Assembly (NCBI GenBank): GCA_900540085.1
Contig: UQEU01000007.1
Span: forward strand, 28,750 to 92,749
Length of the DNA stretch: 64,000 nt
Direction of reading: 5' to 3'
DNA from: an uncultured Eubacteriales bacterium
GTDB taxonomy: Bacteria; Bacillota; Clostridia; Oscillospirales; Acutalibacteraceae
Shown one piece after another: positions 1-8,057 of the stretch. Each line of letters starts with the position of its first letter. Positions within the stretch are counted from its first letter, which is position 1. Position numbers and translations under genes: made by a program. Below the pieces are notes generated by a model. That model searched no databases and was not told the DNA's origin. It saw only the letters and a list, made by a program, of their open reading frames with translations.

Positions 1-118
1 TTGTCATATATCCTTTTGAAAAAGACTGCCTTTGGCTCGCAAGGGAATTGTAAAAACAGTATTCACAACTTAAATTACAGTTACTTGATGATGGTTTTAA
101 CATTACTGAAACAGACAA
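1..118 (-). CDS. anSME-like radical SAM enzyme, 5' end only
   Basis: Only the first 39 codons lie inside the window; the gene continues beyond base 1. The translation shows a radical SAM cluster motif CX3CX2C (C14, C18, C21) in the context LKPSSSNCNLSCEYCFY, which is the typical N-terminus of anaerobic sulfatase-maturating enzymes and related SPASM maturases. These enzymes use a 4Fe-4S cluster and S-adenosylmethionine, and in sulfatases convert an active-site Cys or Ser to formylglycine. The start chosen is a TTG at 118 with GAGGT seven bases upstream; an ATG five codons later is possible. It begins 3 bases after the antiporter stop codon, so the two are probably cotranscribed. No sulfatase gene is seen in the window, so the substrate is unknown. 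Confidence 0.72.
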   Translation of the reverse strand, partial: MSVSVMLKPSSSNCNLSCEYCFYNSLASQRQSFSKGYMT

Positions 119-121
119 TTT

Positions 122-1315
122 TTATACCTCTGCTTTTATTTCTTTATTTTTATCTTTTTCATAAATCAGTTTTAAGAATATTGGTGTAATTACGGATGAT
201 ATTATAATAAGAATTATAACACAAGTGAAAAATTTAGGAGAAAGAAGTCCTGCATCAAATCCTTTTTGTGCAACTATAAGTGCGACCTCGCCTCTTGTCA
301 TCATTCCGACACCGATTTTTAAACTGTCATTCCAAGAAAATTTCAACAACTTTGAAATTCCGCCGCATCCGACAATTTTACTTATAAGCGCTACCAAAAC
401 AAAAGCAAGCGTAAACAGTAAAATTTTCGAGTCAATTCCCCTGATATCTGTTTTTAAACCGATACTTGCAAAGAATACCGGTCCGAAAATCATATATGAA
501 TTTGTATCAAGCTTTGTTTCTATATAAGGTGCGTCTTTCAAATTCGACAGAATTACGCCCGCAACAAACGCACCCGTAATGTCTGCTATACCGAAAAACT
601 TTTCTGCAACATACGCCATTGCGAAACAAAAAACAAGGCTGAAAATGGATATTCTTCTTGTATGAGGCCAGCGTTTGTTAATAAACTTGAAAACACGGTA
701 AATAATTTCTCCGACAACAAAAGCAAAAACAAAAAATAAAACTGTTTTAAAAATAACAGATGACGGTTTTGTATCTGAGTCTTTCATACCTATAACAAAA
801 GTTAAAACGATAATACCTATAACATCATCTATAATTGCGGCACTCATTATAGTTGTGCCGACTTCTGTTTTTATTTTACCGAGTTCTTTAAGTGTCTGTG
901 CCGTTATTGACACGGAAGTTGCAGTCAAAATTGCTCCGATAAAGATTGCACTTAAAAACTTTTCATCGCCCAAAGGAGCAAAACCATAAAAAGCAGAATA
1001 CAATAAATATCCGCATCCAAGCGGTACAAACACACCGCAAAGTGCAATCAAAAATGCCTTAAATCCTGTTTTTTTGATGTCTTCTATATTCGTTTCAATA
1101 CCTGCACTGAACATTAAAAGTACAACGCCTATTTCAGCAAAAATTTTAATATAATCGCTGATTTGTACAATTCCAAGCAGACTTGGACCGATTACTATAC
1201 CCGCAAGGATTTCTCCTGCAACCTGAGGGATTTTTACTTTTCTTGCAAGTATTCCGAAAACTTTTGAAAAAACAATTATAAAAGCTAAATCTTTTAAAAT
1301 TGAATACAGTTCCAA
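122..1315 (-). CDS. CPA2-family cation:proton antiporter (Na+/H+ exchanger type)
   Basis: A 397-residue polytopic membrane protein with about 12 hydrophobic segments covering nearly its whole length. Family marks seen are a TSVSITAQTLKELG loop (about residues 133-146), an IIDDVIGI motif with paired aspartates at 163-164, and ITGAFVAGVILS near the middle. In the CPA2 family (KefB, NapA) a DD pair is the ion-binding site and is usually linked to electrogenic exchange. There is no C-terminal RCK/TrkA-N domain, so this is the short NapA-like form rather than a full KefB/KefC channel. The TTG start is preferred to an upstream ATG because AAAGGAGG lies 8 bases before it. The exchanged ion (Na+ or K+) cannot be told. 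Confidence 0.85.
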   Translation of the reverse strand: MELYSILKDLAFIIVFSKVFGILARKVKIPQVAGEILAGIVIGPSLLGIVQISDYIKIFAEIGVVLLMFSAGIETNIEDIKKTGFKAFLIALCGVFVPLGCGYLLYSAFYGFAPLGDEKFLSAIFIGAILTATSVSITAQTLKELGKIKTEVGTTIMSAAIIDDVIGIIVLTFVIGMKDSDTKPSSVIFKTVLFFVFAFVVGEIIYRVFKFINKRWPHTRRISIFSLVFCFAMAYVAEKFFGIADITGAFVAGVILSNLKDAPYIETKLDTNSYMIFGPVFFASIGLKTDIRGIDSKILLFTLAFVLVALISKIVGCGGISKLLKFSWNDSLKIGVGMMTRGEVALIVAQKGFDAGLLSPKFFTCVIILIIISSVITPIFLKLIYEKDKNKEIKAEV

Positions 1316-1342
1316 ATTAACCGCCTCCTTTAAACCAAATAT

Positions 1343-1371
1343 ATTATAAATCCAACAAAAATAAATTGCAA
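1343..1371 (-). promoter_or_regulatory. sigma-A type promoter of the antiporter gene
   Basis: On the minus strand TTGCAA (1371-1366), a 17-base spacer and a perfect TATAAT (1348-1343) lie 28 bases before the TTG start of the antiporter. It would also serve the anSME-like gene behind it. Confidence 0.65.
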
Positions 1372-1396
1372 CAAACAATAGTTGTAATATTTTACA

Positions 1397-1425
1397 TTGA
1401 CATTTTACTTTTTTAAATATAAGAT
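1397..1425 (+). promoter_or_regulatory. likely sigma-A promoter of mnmA-cysK
   Basis: A consensus TTGACA (1397-1402) is followed after 17 bases by TAAGAT (1420-1425), about 35 bases before the mnmA start. It is divergent from the antiporter promoter. The -10 matches only four of six positions. Confidence 0.5.
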
Positions 1426-1459
1426 AAAAAAGGATAATCTTAATAACACGGTGATTTAT

Positions 1460-2491
1460 ATGAATAAAATTGTAATTGCAATGAGTGGCGGAGTAGATTC
1501 TTCTGCGGCGGCGGTAATTCTTAAAAGAAACGGCTATTCTCCCGTCGGAGCTATGCTGAACCTTTTAGAAAAAAATAACAAAAACGATATTAAAGACGCA
1601 AAAAATATTTGTGAGAAATTAGATATTCAATTCAATTTGTTAGATAAAACTAACGAATTCAGAGAAAAAGTAATGCAGCCTTTTGCAAAAATATATGAAA
1701 ACGGTGCTACGCCAAATCCTTGTGTTATATGCAACAAGGAAATAAAATTCAAATATATAGCAGAATTTGCAGATGATAACAACATAGAAAAAATTGCGAC
1801 GGGACACTATGTTGAAACAGAATTTTCAAACGGCAGATATTTATTAAAAAGAGCGAAATATGACAAAAAAGACCAATCCTATGTTCTGTACACACTCAGT
1901 CAAGAAATACTTTCTCGTTGTGTTTTTCCTCTCGGCAAATTTTCAAAAGAAGAAATACGGCAAATTGCGGAAGAAGCAGGACTTGCCGTTGCAGCAAAAA
2001 AGGACTCTCAAGACATTTGTTTTGTACCTAACGGAAAATATTCTGATATTATAAAAGAAATAACAAAAAAGGAATATCCGCACGGTAATTTTGTTGATGA
2101 AAACGGAAAAATTTTAGGCGAACACAAAGGACTCATTAACTATACAACCGGTCAAAGAAAAGGTCTCGGACTTGCTCTTTCCCAACCGATGTATGTTAAA
2201 TACAAAGACACAGAAAAAAATGAAGTTGTACTTTGCACAAATGAAAATCTTTTTTCAAATTCATTAGACGCAACAAACATCAACTTTATTCCCTTTGACA
2301 AACTTGACGCACCTTTGCGATGCAAAGCAAAAACAAGGTACAACCAAAAGGAACAAGATGCGACGGTTTTTCAAACTGACGACAATAAAATTCATATAGA
2401 ATTTGACGAAAAGCAAAGAGCAATTACAAAGGGACAATCTGTTGTTTTATATGACGGAGAATATCTTTTGGGAGGAGGCATTATATTATGA
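1460..2491 (+). CDS. mnmA: tRNA-specific 2-thiouridylase MnmA
   Basis: A 343-residue protein with the PP-loop ATP-binding motif SGGVDSS at residues 9-15, the catalytic cysteine C88 in the context NPCVICN, and the second cysteine C187 in KDSQDICFVP. MnmA adenylates U34 of the tRNAs for Lys, Glu and Gln and replaces its 2-oxygen with sulfur carried as a persulfide. The C-terminal beta domain (about 270-343) is present, so the gene is full length. A longer reading frame begins at 1397, but the PP-loop sits at the usual place only from the ATG at 1460, which has GGTGA just upstream. The gene overlaps cysK by ATGA; a cysteine desulfurase partner is not next to it. Confidence 0.95.
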   Translation: MNKIVIAMSGGVDSSAAAVILKRNGYSPVGAMLNLLEKNNKNDIKDAKNICEKLDIQFNLLDKTNEFREKVMQPFAKIYENGATPNPCVICNKEIKFKYIAEFADDNNIEKIATGHYVETEFSNGRYLLKRAKYDKKDQSYVLYTLSQEILSRCVFPLGKFSKEEIRQIAEEAGLAVAAKKDSQDICFVPNGKYSDIIKEITKKEYPHGNFVDENGKILGEHKGLINYTTGQRKGLGLALSQPMYVKYKDTEKNEVVLCTNENLFSNSLDATNINFIPFDKLDAPLRCKAKTRYNQKEQDATVFQTDDNKIHIEFDEKQRAITKGQSVVLYDGEYLLGGGIIL

Positions 2492-3408
2492 GAGTTAACA
2501 ATTCAGTGAAAGATTTAGTTGGAAAAACACCTCTTTTAAGACTTAATAACATTGAAAAAATGTTCAATACAAATTCAAAAATTATAGCGAAACTCGAATG
2601 CTTTAACCCTGCCGGTTCGGCAAAAGACAGAGCGGCACTTTCAATGATAGAACAAGCCGAATTAAAAGGAGTACTCAAAAAAGGTGCAACTATTGTAGAG
2701 CCAACCAGCGGAAATACGGGAATTGCACTCGCCTCAATAGGAATATCAAGAGGCTACAAAGTTATTTTAACAATGCCGGAAACTATGAGTGTTGAAAGAC
2801 AAATGCTTTTAAAAGCGTACGGTGCAGAAATAATTTTAACACCCGGAAACAAAGGAATGGCAGGAGCCGTTGAAGAAAGTGAGCGTATCTGCAAAGAAAC
2901 GGAAAATGCAGTTATTTTAGGTCAATTTGACAATTCAGACAATCCCCTTGCACATTATAAAACAACGGGACCTGAAATTTTTGAAGATATGGACGGAAAA
3001 ATAGATATTTTCATTGCCGGAATAGGTACAGGCGGTACAATCAGCGGTGTGGGAAAATATCTAAAAGAAAAAAATGAAAAAATAAAAATTATCGGAATTG
3101 AGCCTGAAAGTTCGCCTGTTATAACTAAAGGTATAAGTGCTTCCCATAAAATTCAAGGCATAGGTGCAAACTTTATTCCTAAAAATTTAGATTTAAGCGT
3201 CTGTGATGAAATTGTAACTGTTTCAAATGAAAATGCTCTTTCTATGGGAAATACCGTCGCAAAAAATGAAGGATTGCTTATAGGCATATCATCGGGTGCA
3301 GCAGTAAGTGCTGCTGTTGAAATTGCAATAAAAGAAAAAGACAAAAATATAGTTGTTCTATTACCTGACGGAGGCGAAAAATATTTATCTACCGAAATGT
3401 ACAAATAA
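2488..3408 (+). CDS. cysK: cysteine synthase A (O-acetylserine sulfhydrylase)
   Basis: A 306-residue fold-type II PLP enzyme that makes L-cysteine from O-acetylserine and sulfide. Visible marks are the PLP lysine K46 in NPAGSAKDRAA, the substrate loop PTSGNTGIALA, the phosphate-binding GTGGTISGVGKYL, and ISSGAA near the C-terminus. Length is normal for CysK. Its ATG overlaps the mnmA stop (ATGA), so the two are translationally coupled; cysteine is the ultimate sulfur donor for tRNA thiolation, which gives the pair a plausible common purpose. A cystathionine beta-synthase or CysM role is less likely but cannot be excluded by eye. A strong hairpin terminator follows. Confidence 0.93.
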   Translation: MRVNNSVKDLVGKTPLLRLNNIEKMFNTNSKIIAKLECFNPAGSAKDRAALSMIEQAELKGVLKKGATIVEPTSGNTGIALASIGISRGYKVILTMPETMSVERQMLLKAYGAEIILTPGNKGMAGAVEESERICKETENAVILGQFDNSDNPLAHYKTTGPEIFEDMDGKIDIFIAGIGTGGTISGVGKYLKEKNEKIKIIGIEPESSPVITKGISASHKIQGIGANFIPKNLDLSVCDEIVTVSNENALSMGNTVAKNEGLLIGISSGAAVSAAVEIAIKEKDKNIVVLLPDGGEKYLSTEMYK

Positions 3409-3437
3409 TCAATAATCATTAAAACAAATGTACAAAC

Positions 3438-3470
3438 AAAAAATGCGAAGTAAAAAACTTCGCATTTTTT
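3438..3470. terminator. bidirectional terminator between cysK and groEL
   Basis: A perfect 13-base inverted repeat (3438-3450 and 3458-3470) with a 7-base loop, with A and T runs at the ends, lies between the convergent cysK and groEL genes and can end transcription from either side. Confidence 0.85.
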
Positions 3471-3507
3471 GTTATTATATAATTTTAATTATTTTAAAAA
3501 TTATTTA

Positions 3508-5145
3508 TCAGTACATTCCGCCTTGAGATGCTGCTGCCATTGCTGCTGCCTGTGCTGCATCTGCCTGTGGGTCTTTAATATCTGTAACAAGGCTTTCTGT
3601 TGTAAGAACCATTGCTGCAACAGACGCTGCATTTTGAAGTGCAGACCTTGTAACTTTTGCAGGGTCAACAATTCCTTCCGAAATCATATCGCCATACTCA
3701 CCTGTTGCAAAGTTGAGTCCATAGCCTACATCTGCATTTTTTATCTTTTCTACAATTACAGAGCCTTCAAGACCTGCATTGAGTGCAATTTGACGGATTG
3801 GTTCTTCAAGTGCTTTAAGAACGATTGAAACACCTGTTTTGAAGTCTGCATCTTCACTGTCAAGAAGTTTCTCAACTGACGGAATAGCATTGATAAGTGC
3901 AACACCGCCGCCTGCTACGATACCTTCTTCAACAGCTGCTTTTGTTGCTGCAAGTGCATCTTCAATTCTGAGTTTCTTTTCTTTCATTTCAGTTTCAGTT
4001 GCGGCACCAACTTTGATAACTGCAACACCACCTGCAAGTTTTGCAAGTCTTTCCTGAAGTTTTTCACGGTCAAACTCTGAAGTTGATACTTCAATAGCGT
4101 TTTTAATTTGACCTACTCTTGCTTTAATTTCGTTTGAATCGCCTGAACCGTCAACAATGATAGTATTTTCTTTTGTTACTTTAACTTGACGAGCCTGACC
4201 GAGCATATCTACTGTTGTGTCTTTAAGTTCAAGACCGAGATCAGAACTTACAACTGTACCGCCTGTAAGAACAGCGATATCCTGAAGCATATCTTTTCTT
4301 CTGTCGCCAAAGCCCGGTGCTTTTACGCATACACAAGTAAATGTACCTCTGAGTTTATTGAGAAGAATTGTCTGCAATGCTTCGCCCTCAACATCTTCAG
4401 CAACAATAACAAGTTTTTTACCAGCTTTAACGATTTGTTCAAGCAAAGGAAGAACTTCTTGAATAGAAGAAATCTTTTTGTCAGTGATGAGAAGGAGAGC
4501 GTCGTCAATAACTGCTTCCATTTTATCTGTATCTGTAACCATATACGGCGAAATATATCCACGGTCAAATTGCATACCTTCTACTACTTCGCAAGTTGTA
4601 TTTGCAGTTTTGCTTTCTTCAATAGTGATAACACCGTCTGAAGAAACTTTTTCCATTGCCTCTGCAATAAGTTTACCAACATACTCATCTGCTGCTGAAA
4701 CTGTTGCTACACGGGCGATATCGTCATTGTCTTTAACCTGACGGGAATTTGCCTTAACTGCATCAACAGTTGCCTCTACGGCAGCCTGAATGCCTTTTTT
4801 AACTGCCATCGGGTTTGCACCTGCAGTAACATTTTTCATACCTTCTCTTACAAGAGCCTGTGCAAGAAGGGTTGCAGTTGTTGTACCGTCGCCTGCATCG
4901 TCGTTTGTTTTGCTTGAAACTTCTTTAACAAGTTGAGCACCCATATTCTCAAAAGCATTCTCAAGTTCAATTTCTTTTGCGATTGTAACACCGTCATTTG
5001 TAATTAACGGTGCACCGTATTTTTTGTCAAGAACTACATTTCTGCCTTTTGGACCGAGTGTAATTTTAACAGTATTTGCAAGTTTATCAATACCTGCCTG
5101 AAGAGCCTTTCTTGCATCTTCGCCGAAAATAATATCTTTAGCCAT
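3508..5145 (-). CDS. groL: chaperonin GroEL (Hsp60)
   Basis: A full-length 545-residue type I chaperonin. Diagnostic stretches are TLGPKGRNVVLDKKYG near residue 30, the ATP-binding NDDAGDGTTTATLL around residue 85, the apical domain with DRGYISPYMVT, and LEEPIRQIALNAG towards the end. It forms the double-ring cage that folds proteins with GroES. The C-terminal tail is short and ends QGGMY, not the long GGM repeat seen in E. coli. AGGGAG precedes the ATG. It lies 14 bases behind groES in the normal operon order. The long frames that can be read on the opposite strand are shadows of this gene. Confidence 0.98.
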   Translation of the reverse strand: MAKDIIFGEDARKALQAGIDKLANTVKITLGPKGRNVVLDKKYGAPLITNDGVTIAKEIELENAFENMGAQLVKEVSSKTNDDAGDGTTTATLLAQALVREGMKNVTAGANPMAVKKGIQAAVEATVDAVKANSRQVKDNDDIARVATVSAADEYVGKLIAEAMEKVSSDGVITIEESKTANTTCEVVEGMQFDRGYISPYMVTDTDKMEAVIDDALLLITDKKISSIQEVLPLLEQIVKAGKKLVIVAEDVEGEALQTILLNKLRGTFTCVCVKAPGFGDRRKDMLQDIAVLTGGTVVSSDLGLELKDTTVDMLGQARQVKVTKENTIIVDGSGDSNEIKARVGQIKNAIEVSTSEFDREKLQERLAKLAGGVAVIKVGAATETEMKEKKLRIEDALAATKAAVEEGIVAGGGVALINAIPSVEKLLDSEDADFKTGVSIVLKALEEPIRQIALNAGLEGSVIVEKIKNADVGYGLNFATGEYGDMISEGIVDPAKVTRSALQNAASVAAMVLTTESLVTDIKDPQADAAQAAAMAAASQGGMY

Positions 5146-5159
5146 TTATATCTCTCCCT

Positions 5160-5444
5160 TTACTCTACAATAGCAAGAATTTCACTTTGTTTAACGATAG
5201 TGAATTTCTCTCCGTCAACTTTGATTTCAGTACCGGAATATTTGCTTGTTATAACTTTGTCGCCGACTTTAACGAACATTTCAACCGTTTCGCCGTCAAC
5301 CTTTCCGCCGGGACCCACTGCAATTACTTCTGCAATTTCAGGTTTCTCCTGTGCTGATGCGGTAAGAAGAATACCGCTTTTTGTTGTTTCCTCTGCCTTA
5401 ACAGTTTTTACAAGAACTCTGTCTGCAAGGGGTTTGATAGTCAT
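5160..5444 (-). CDS. groS: co-chaperonin GroES (Hsp10)
   Basis: A 94-residue protein beginning MTIKPLADRVLVK, with the mobile loop EETTKSGILL and VGPGGKVDG typical of GroES. The heptamer caps the GroEL ring. A longer frame opens at 5477, but the start at 5444 matches the family N-terminus and has AGAGGTG upstream. It is the first gene of the groESL operon, behind a CIRCE operator and a consensus promoter. Confidence 0.97.
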   Translation of the reverse strand: MTIKPLADRVLVKTVKAEETTKSGILLTASAQEKPEIAEVIAVGPGGKVDGETVEMFVKVGDKVITSKYSGTEIKVDGEKFTIVKQSEILAIVE

Positions 5445-5481
5445 AATTGTCACCTCTATAAAAAATTCATTTACCAATCTG

Positions 5482-5508
5482 TTAGCACTCTCTTATCTCG
5501 AGTGCTAA
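5482..5508 (-). promoter_or_regulatory. CIRCE operator (HrcA-binding site)
   Basis: TTAGCACTC (5482-5490), nine bases, GAGTGCTAA (5500-5508): an exact match to the CIRCE consensus. It lies just downstream of the groESL -10 box, so bound HrcA would block initiation. The hrcA gene itself is not in the window. Confidence 0.97.
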
Positions 5509-5512
5509 CTAT

Positions 5513-5540
5513 ATTTTAGCAAATAATTTCCATTTGTCAA
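5513..5540 (-). promoter_or_regulatory. sigma-A promoter of groESL
   Basis: On the minus strand TTGACA (5540-5535), 16 bases, TAAAAT (5518-5513), immediately followed by the CIRCE element. Confidence 0.85.
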
Positions 5541-5656
5541 TAGTATTCATAATTTTTTAAAAAAATAACCCATATTTTTAATATTAGGGTACAAAAACTA
5601 TCTCTTAAGCAAAATTTGTTACAAAAATTGACAGAAAATAATAACATTTTATTAAA

Positions 5657-5690
5657 AGAAAAAAGCAGTAATCACAACGAATTACTGCTT
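5657..5690 (-). terminator. terminator of the methyltransferase/fumarase unit
   Basis: A perfect 10-base stem (5690-5681 with 5672-5663), 8-base loop and then a T-rich tract on the minus strand, 26 bases after the stop of the methyltransferase gene and before the groESL promoter. Confidence 0.8.
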
Positions 5691-5715
5691 AAATTATATA
5701 TTGTTTTTATAGATA

Positions 5716-6831
5716 TTATTTAAAATACATATAGTAACGGCACTTAATCATACCGTTATACAATTTTCTGGATTTATCTGCCTTTCTTCCAAAAGACTTT
5801 TCAAAATCCTCATCAGGACTGATAATACCGTAACTCCAACCGTGTTTTTTTTCAAACTTTCTGCCCATTATGGTATAAAGTTCTTTTGCAGCCTTTATAT
5901 CAAGCATTCTCTCCCCGTATGGTGGATTTGTAACGAGCGTGCCTCTTTCAGTTGTAGGGTCAAATCTTGAAATGTTCTGTTTTTTTACCCTCATAAACTT
6001 ATCTACTCTGATATTTTTTGCATTTGCAAGAGTAAGTTCAACAGCACTTTCATCAATATCCGAACCGAAAGCGACAAAATCAGTATCTGTTTTAATAATA
6101 TCGTGTGCTCTTGCCCTTTCGTTTTTCCACACGCTTTCAGGTACAAATCCCCACCTATCGCAAGAAAAATTTCTATTAATACCGGGAGCAATATTATTTG
6201 CAAGCATTGCACCTTCGATTAAAATAGTACCGCTTCCGCAAAATGGGTCGTACATTGTATGATAATGACGGAGTTTTGAGAGATAACACATTGCCGCAGC
6301 CAATGTTTCTTTAATCGGTGCTTCATTCGACACTGCACGATAGCCTCTTTTATGAAGACCGCTTCCTGATGTATCAAGCATTATTGAAACACGATTTTTA
6401 AGTATTGCAAAGCGTATTTGATGAACAGGACCCGTTTCTTCAAACCAACTGATACCGTAATCTTGCTTTAAACTCTCAACAACTGCTTTTTTTATGATTT
6501 TTTGACAATCGGGTACAGAATGAAGTTCAGAATTTAAACTGTAACCTTTTACGGGAAAAGTATCTGCCGAGCCGATAAATTCCGACCAAGGAAGTTTCTT
6601 TACATTTTGAAAAAGTTCTTCAAAAGTAAACGCTTCAAATTCATCAAGCAAAATGAGTATTCTTTCCGAAAAGCGAGAACAAATATTTGCTCTTGCAAGT
6701 ATTGTTTCATCGCCTTCAAAAAGCACTCTGCCATTTTCGGCACATACATTTTCTGCTTCCATATTTCTAAATTCTTCAGCCGCCAAGCCTTCAAGTCCAA
6801 AAATGCAAGGTGCTGTAAATCTCATTTTCAT
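5716..6831 (-). CDS. THUMP-domain class I RNA methyltransferase (YpsC/RlmL-N type)
   Basis: A 371-residue protein that starts MKMRFTAPCIFGLEGLAAEE, the usual N-terminus of the Firmicute YpsC family. The N-terminal part (about 1-160) corresponds to ferredoxin-like and THUMP RNA-binding domains; the C-terminal part has the SAM-binding DPFCGSGTILIEGA motif (about 198) and the catalytic TNPPYGER motif (about 304). Members methylate N2 of guanine in 23S rRNA (the RlmL G2445 activity). The RlmK half found in E. coli RlmKL is absent, which is normal in Firmicutes. It starts one base after the fumarase alpha stop codon, an odd pairing. The exact target base is inferred from the family. Confidence 0.88.
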   Translation of the reverse strand: MKMRFTAPCIFGLEGLAAEEFRNMEAENVCAENGRVLFEGDETILARANICSRFSERILILLDEFEAFTFEELFQNVKKLPWSEFIGSADTFPVKGYSLNSELHSVPDCQKIIKKAVVESLKQDYGISWFEETGPVHQIRFAILKNRVSIMLDTSGSGLHKRGYRAVSNEAPIKETLAAAMCYLSKLRHYHTMYDPFCGSGTILIEGAMLANNIAPGINRNFSCDRWGFVPESVWKNERARAHDIIKTDTDFVAFGSDIDESAVELTLANAKNIRVDKFMRVKKQNISRFDPTTERGTLVTNPPYGERMLDIKAAKELYTIMGRKFEKKHGWSYGIISPDEDFEKSFGRKADKSRKLYNGMIKCRYYMYFK

Positions 6832-6832
6832 A

Positions 6833-7678
6833 TTATAATTCTCCTGTTAAATGTCTTGTTACATGGCATCCTATATTAACTGCAACAGGCAGTCCTGCTA
6901 TATGAGTAGGATATGTTTCAATATTAACGCAAAGTGCTGTTGTATCGCCTCCGAAACCTTGAGGGCCTATATCAAGTGAATTGATTTTTTCAAGCATTTC
7001 TGTTTCAAGCAAAGCATATTTTTCGTTTGAATTTCTTTTTGAAATATCTCTGCAAAGTGCTTTTTTAGCCAAAAATGCACTAAGTTCAAAATCTCCGCCT
7101 ATACCCACTCCGACACAAATCGGCGGACACGGATTTGAACCTGCTTTTTTCACAACATCAACAACAAAGTTAACAATATCATCTTTAGATGCTGCCGGTG
7201 TAAACATTTTTAAAGCGCTCATATTTTCCGAACCGAAGCCTTTAGGCGCAACAGTAATTTTTATCTTATCCCCATCAACAATTCTCGTGTGAATAACAGC
7301 AGGCGTATTGTCATTTGTGTTCACTCTTTCAAAAAAAGGGTCTTTAACAACACTTTTTCTCAAAAGTCCCTTTGTATATCCGAGTGAAACACCGTCATTT
7401 ACAGCCTTTTCAAAACTTCCTCCGACTATATGTACATCTTGTCCTATTTCAGCAAAAACAACAGCCATACCTGTATCCTGACAAACAGGTATATCGAGTT
7501 CTCTTGCCGCATCCATATTGCTTTTTAAATCGGACAAGATACTTTTTGCAACTTCATTAGTTTCCGATTTTTTGCAATTACATATACAATTTTCCAAACT
7601 TGATGGCAAAACTTTATTTGACTTTTCACACATATCTGCCACAAGAGCCGTAATGTCTGCCGTACTGATATTTTTCAT
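6833..7678 (-). CDS. fumarate hydratase alpha subunit (class I, Fe-S, two-subunit type)
   Basis: A 281-residue protein matching the N-terminal half of class I fumarase/tartrate dehydratase. It hydrates fumarate to malate with an oxygen-sensitive 4Fe-4S cluster. Likely cluster cysteines are C66 (VCQDTGMAVVF), C188 (NPCPPICVGVGIGG) and C250 (GGDTTALCVNIE). Two-subunit enzymes need a beta subunit, usually encoded directly downstream, but here the next gene is an RNA methyltransferase and no beta subunit was found anywhere in the window. A tartrate dehydratase alpha subunit (TtdA) is an alternative. It appears to be transcribed as the first gene of a two-gene unit after a terminator. Confidence 0.9.
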   Translation of the reverse strand: MKNISTADITALVADMCEKSNKVLPSSLENCICNCKKSETNEVAKSILSDLKSNMDAARELDIPVCQDTGMAVVFAEIGQDVHIVGGSFEKAVNDGVSLGYTKGLLRKSVVKDPFFERVNTNDNTPAVIHTRIVDGDKIKITVAPKGFGSENMSALKMFTPAASKDDIVNFVVDVVKKAGSNPCPPICVGVGIGGDFELSAFLAKKALCRDISKRNSNEKYALLETEMLEKINSLDIGPQGFGGDTTALCVNIETYPTHIAGLPVAVNIGCHVTRHLTGEL

Positions 7679-7702
7679 ATATTACCTCACATATTATCTC
7701 AC

Positions 7703-7728
7703 AAAAAAAGCCGAGTAAGACTCGGCTT
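7703..7728 (-). terminator. terminator after divIC
   Basis: A perfect 8-base stem (7728-7721 with 7715-7708) and 5-base loop followed on the minus strand by seven T, 9 bases after the divIC stop codon. It ends the spore/division gene block. Confidence 0.88.
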
Positions 7729-7736
7729 AAATACTT

Positions 7737-8057
7737 TTATTTGCTTGAAGAAACATCGTAAAAAACAATTTCATTTGACTTAACATAGCCCTTTTCACGA
7801 GCTTTTTGTTCAATGTACTCGTCTCTGTTGTCGGACTCTAACATAACAGACAGTTTTTCATTCTGTTCATTTTGCAAGTCAAGTTGTTCAGAGTACTCTG
7901 CTTTTTGTTGTTTCAAATATGTAACTTTACCGTTCAAAGAAAAGAATGTAACTGTAAAAATGCCGACAGAAACAATAACCGCAACAATAGCTGCGATTTT
8001 ATATACAAATTTTTTATTCCTGTTTTTAAGACGGAATTCCTCTAACACTTTTTTCAT
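7737..8057 (-). CDS. divIC: septum formation initiator DivIC/FtsB-like
   Basis: A small bitopic membrane protein: a basic cytoplasmic N-terminus, one membrane segment (KIAAIVAVIVSVGIFTVTFF), then an extracellular coiled coil (GKVTYLKQQKAEYSEQLDLQNEQNEKL) and a short C-terminal domain. This is the DivIC/FtsB layout; the protein joins FtsL and the Q/DivIB protein in the divisome. The start at 8057 gives 106 residues, with AAAGAG upstream; a start at 8126 would give 129 residues but would overlap yabQ by about 100 bases and has no clear ribosome-binding site. Its place directly after yabP-yabQ is the conserved Firmicute order, which supports the call more than the short sequence does. Confidence 0.87.
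   Translation of the reverse strand: MKKVLEEFRLKNRNKKFVYKIAAIVAVIVSVGIFTVTFFSLNGKVTYLKQQKAEYSEQLDLQNEQNEKLSVMLESDNRDEYIEQKAREKGYVKSNEIVFYDVSSSK

Noticed and set aside
1..189. Plus-strand frame of 62 codons at the left edge
   Set aside because: It lies opposite the anSME-like gene start and the antiporter 3' end, has no family resemblance, and the minus strand gives a clear radical SAM motif over the same bases.
3469..4641. Long plus-strand frames opposite groEL, one very rich in cysteine
   Set aside because: They are antisense shadows of a highly conserved gene; the odd composition comes from reversing GroEL codons.
5560..5660. Plus-strand TTGACA near 5637 as a promoter
   Set aside because: No gene or RNA follows in that direction before the convergent terminator, and no good -10 box is present.
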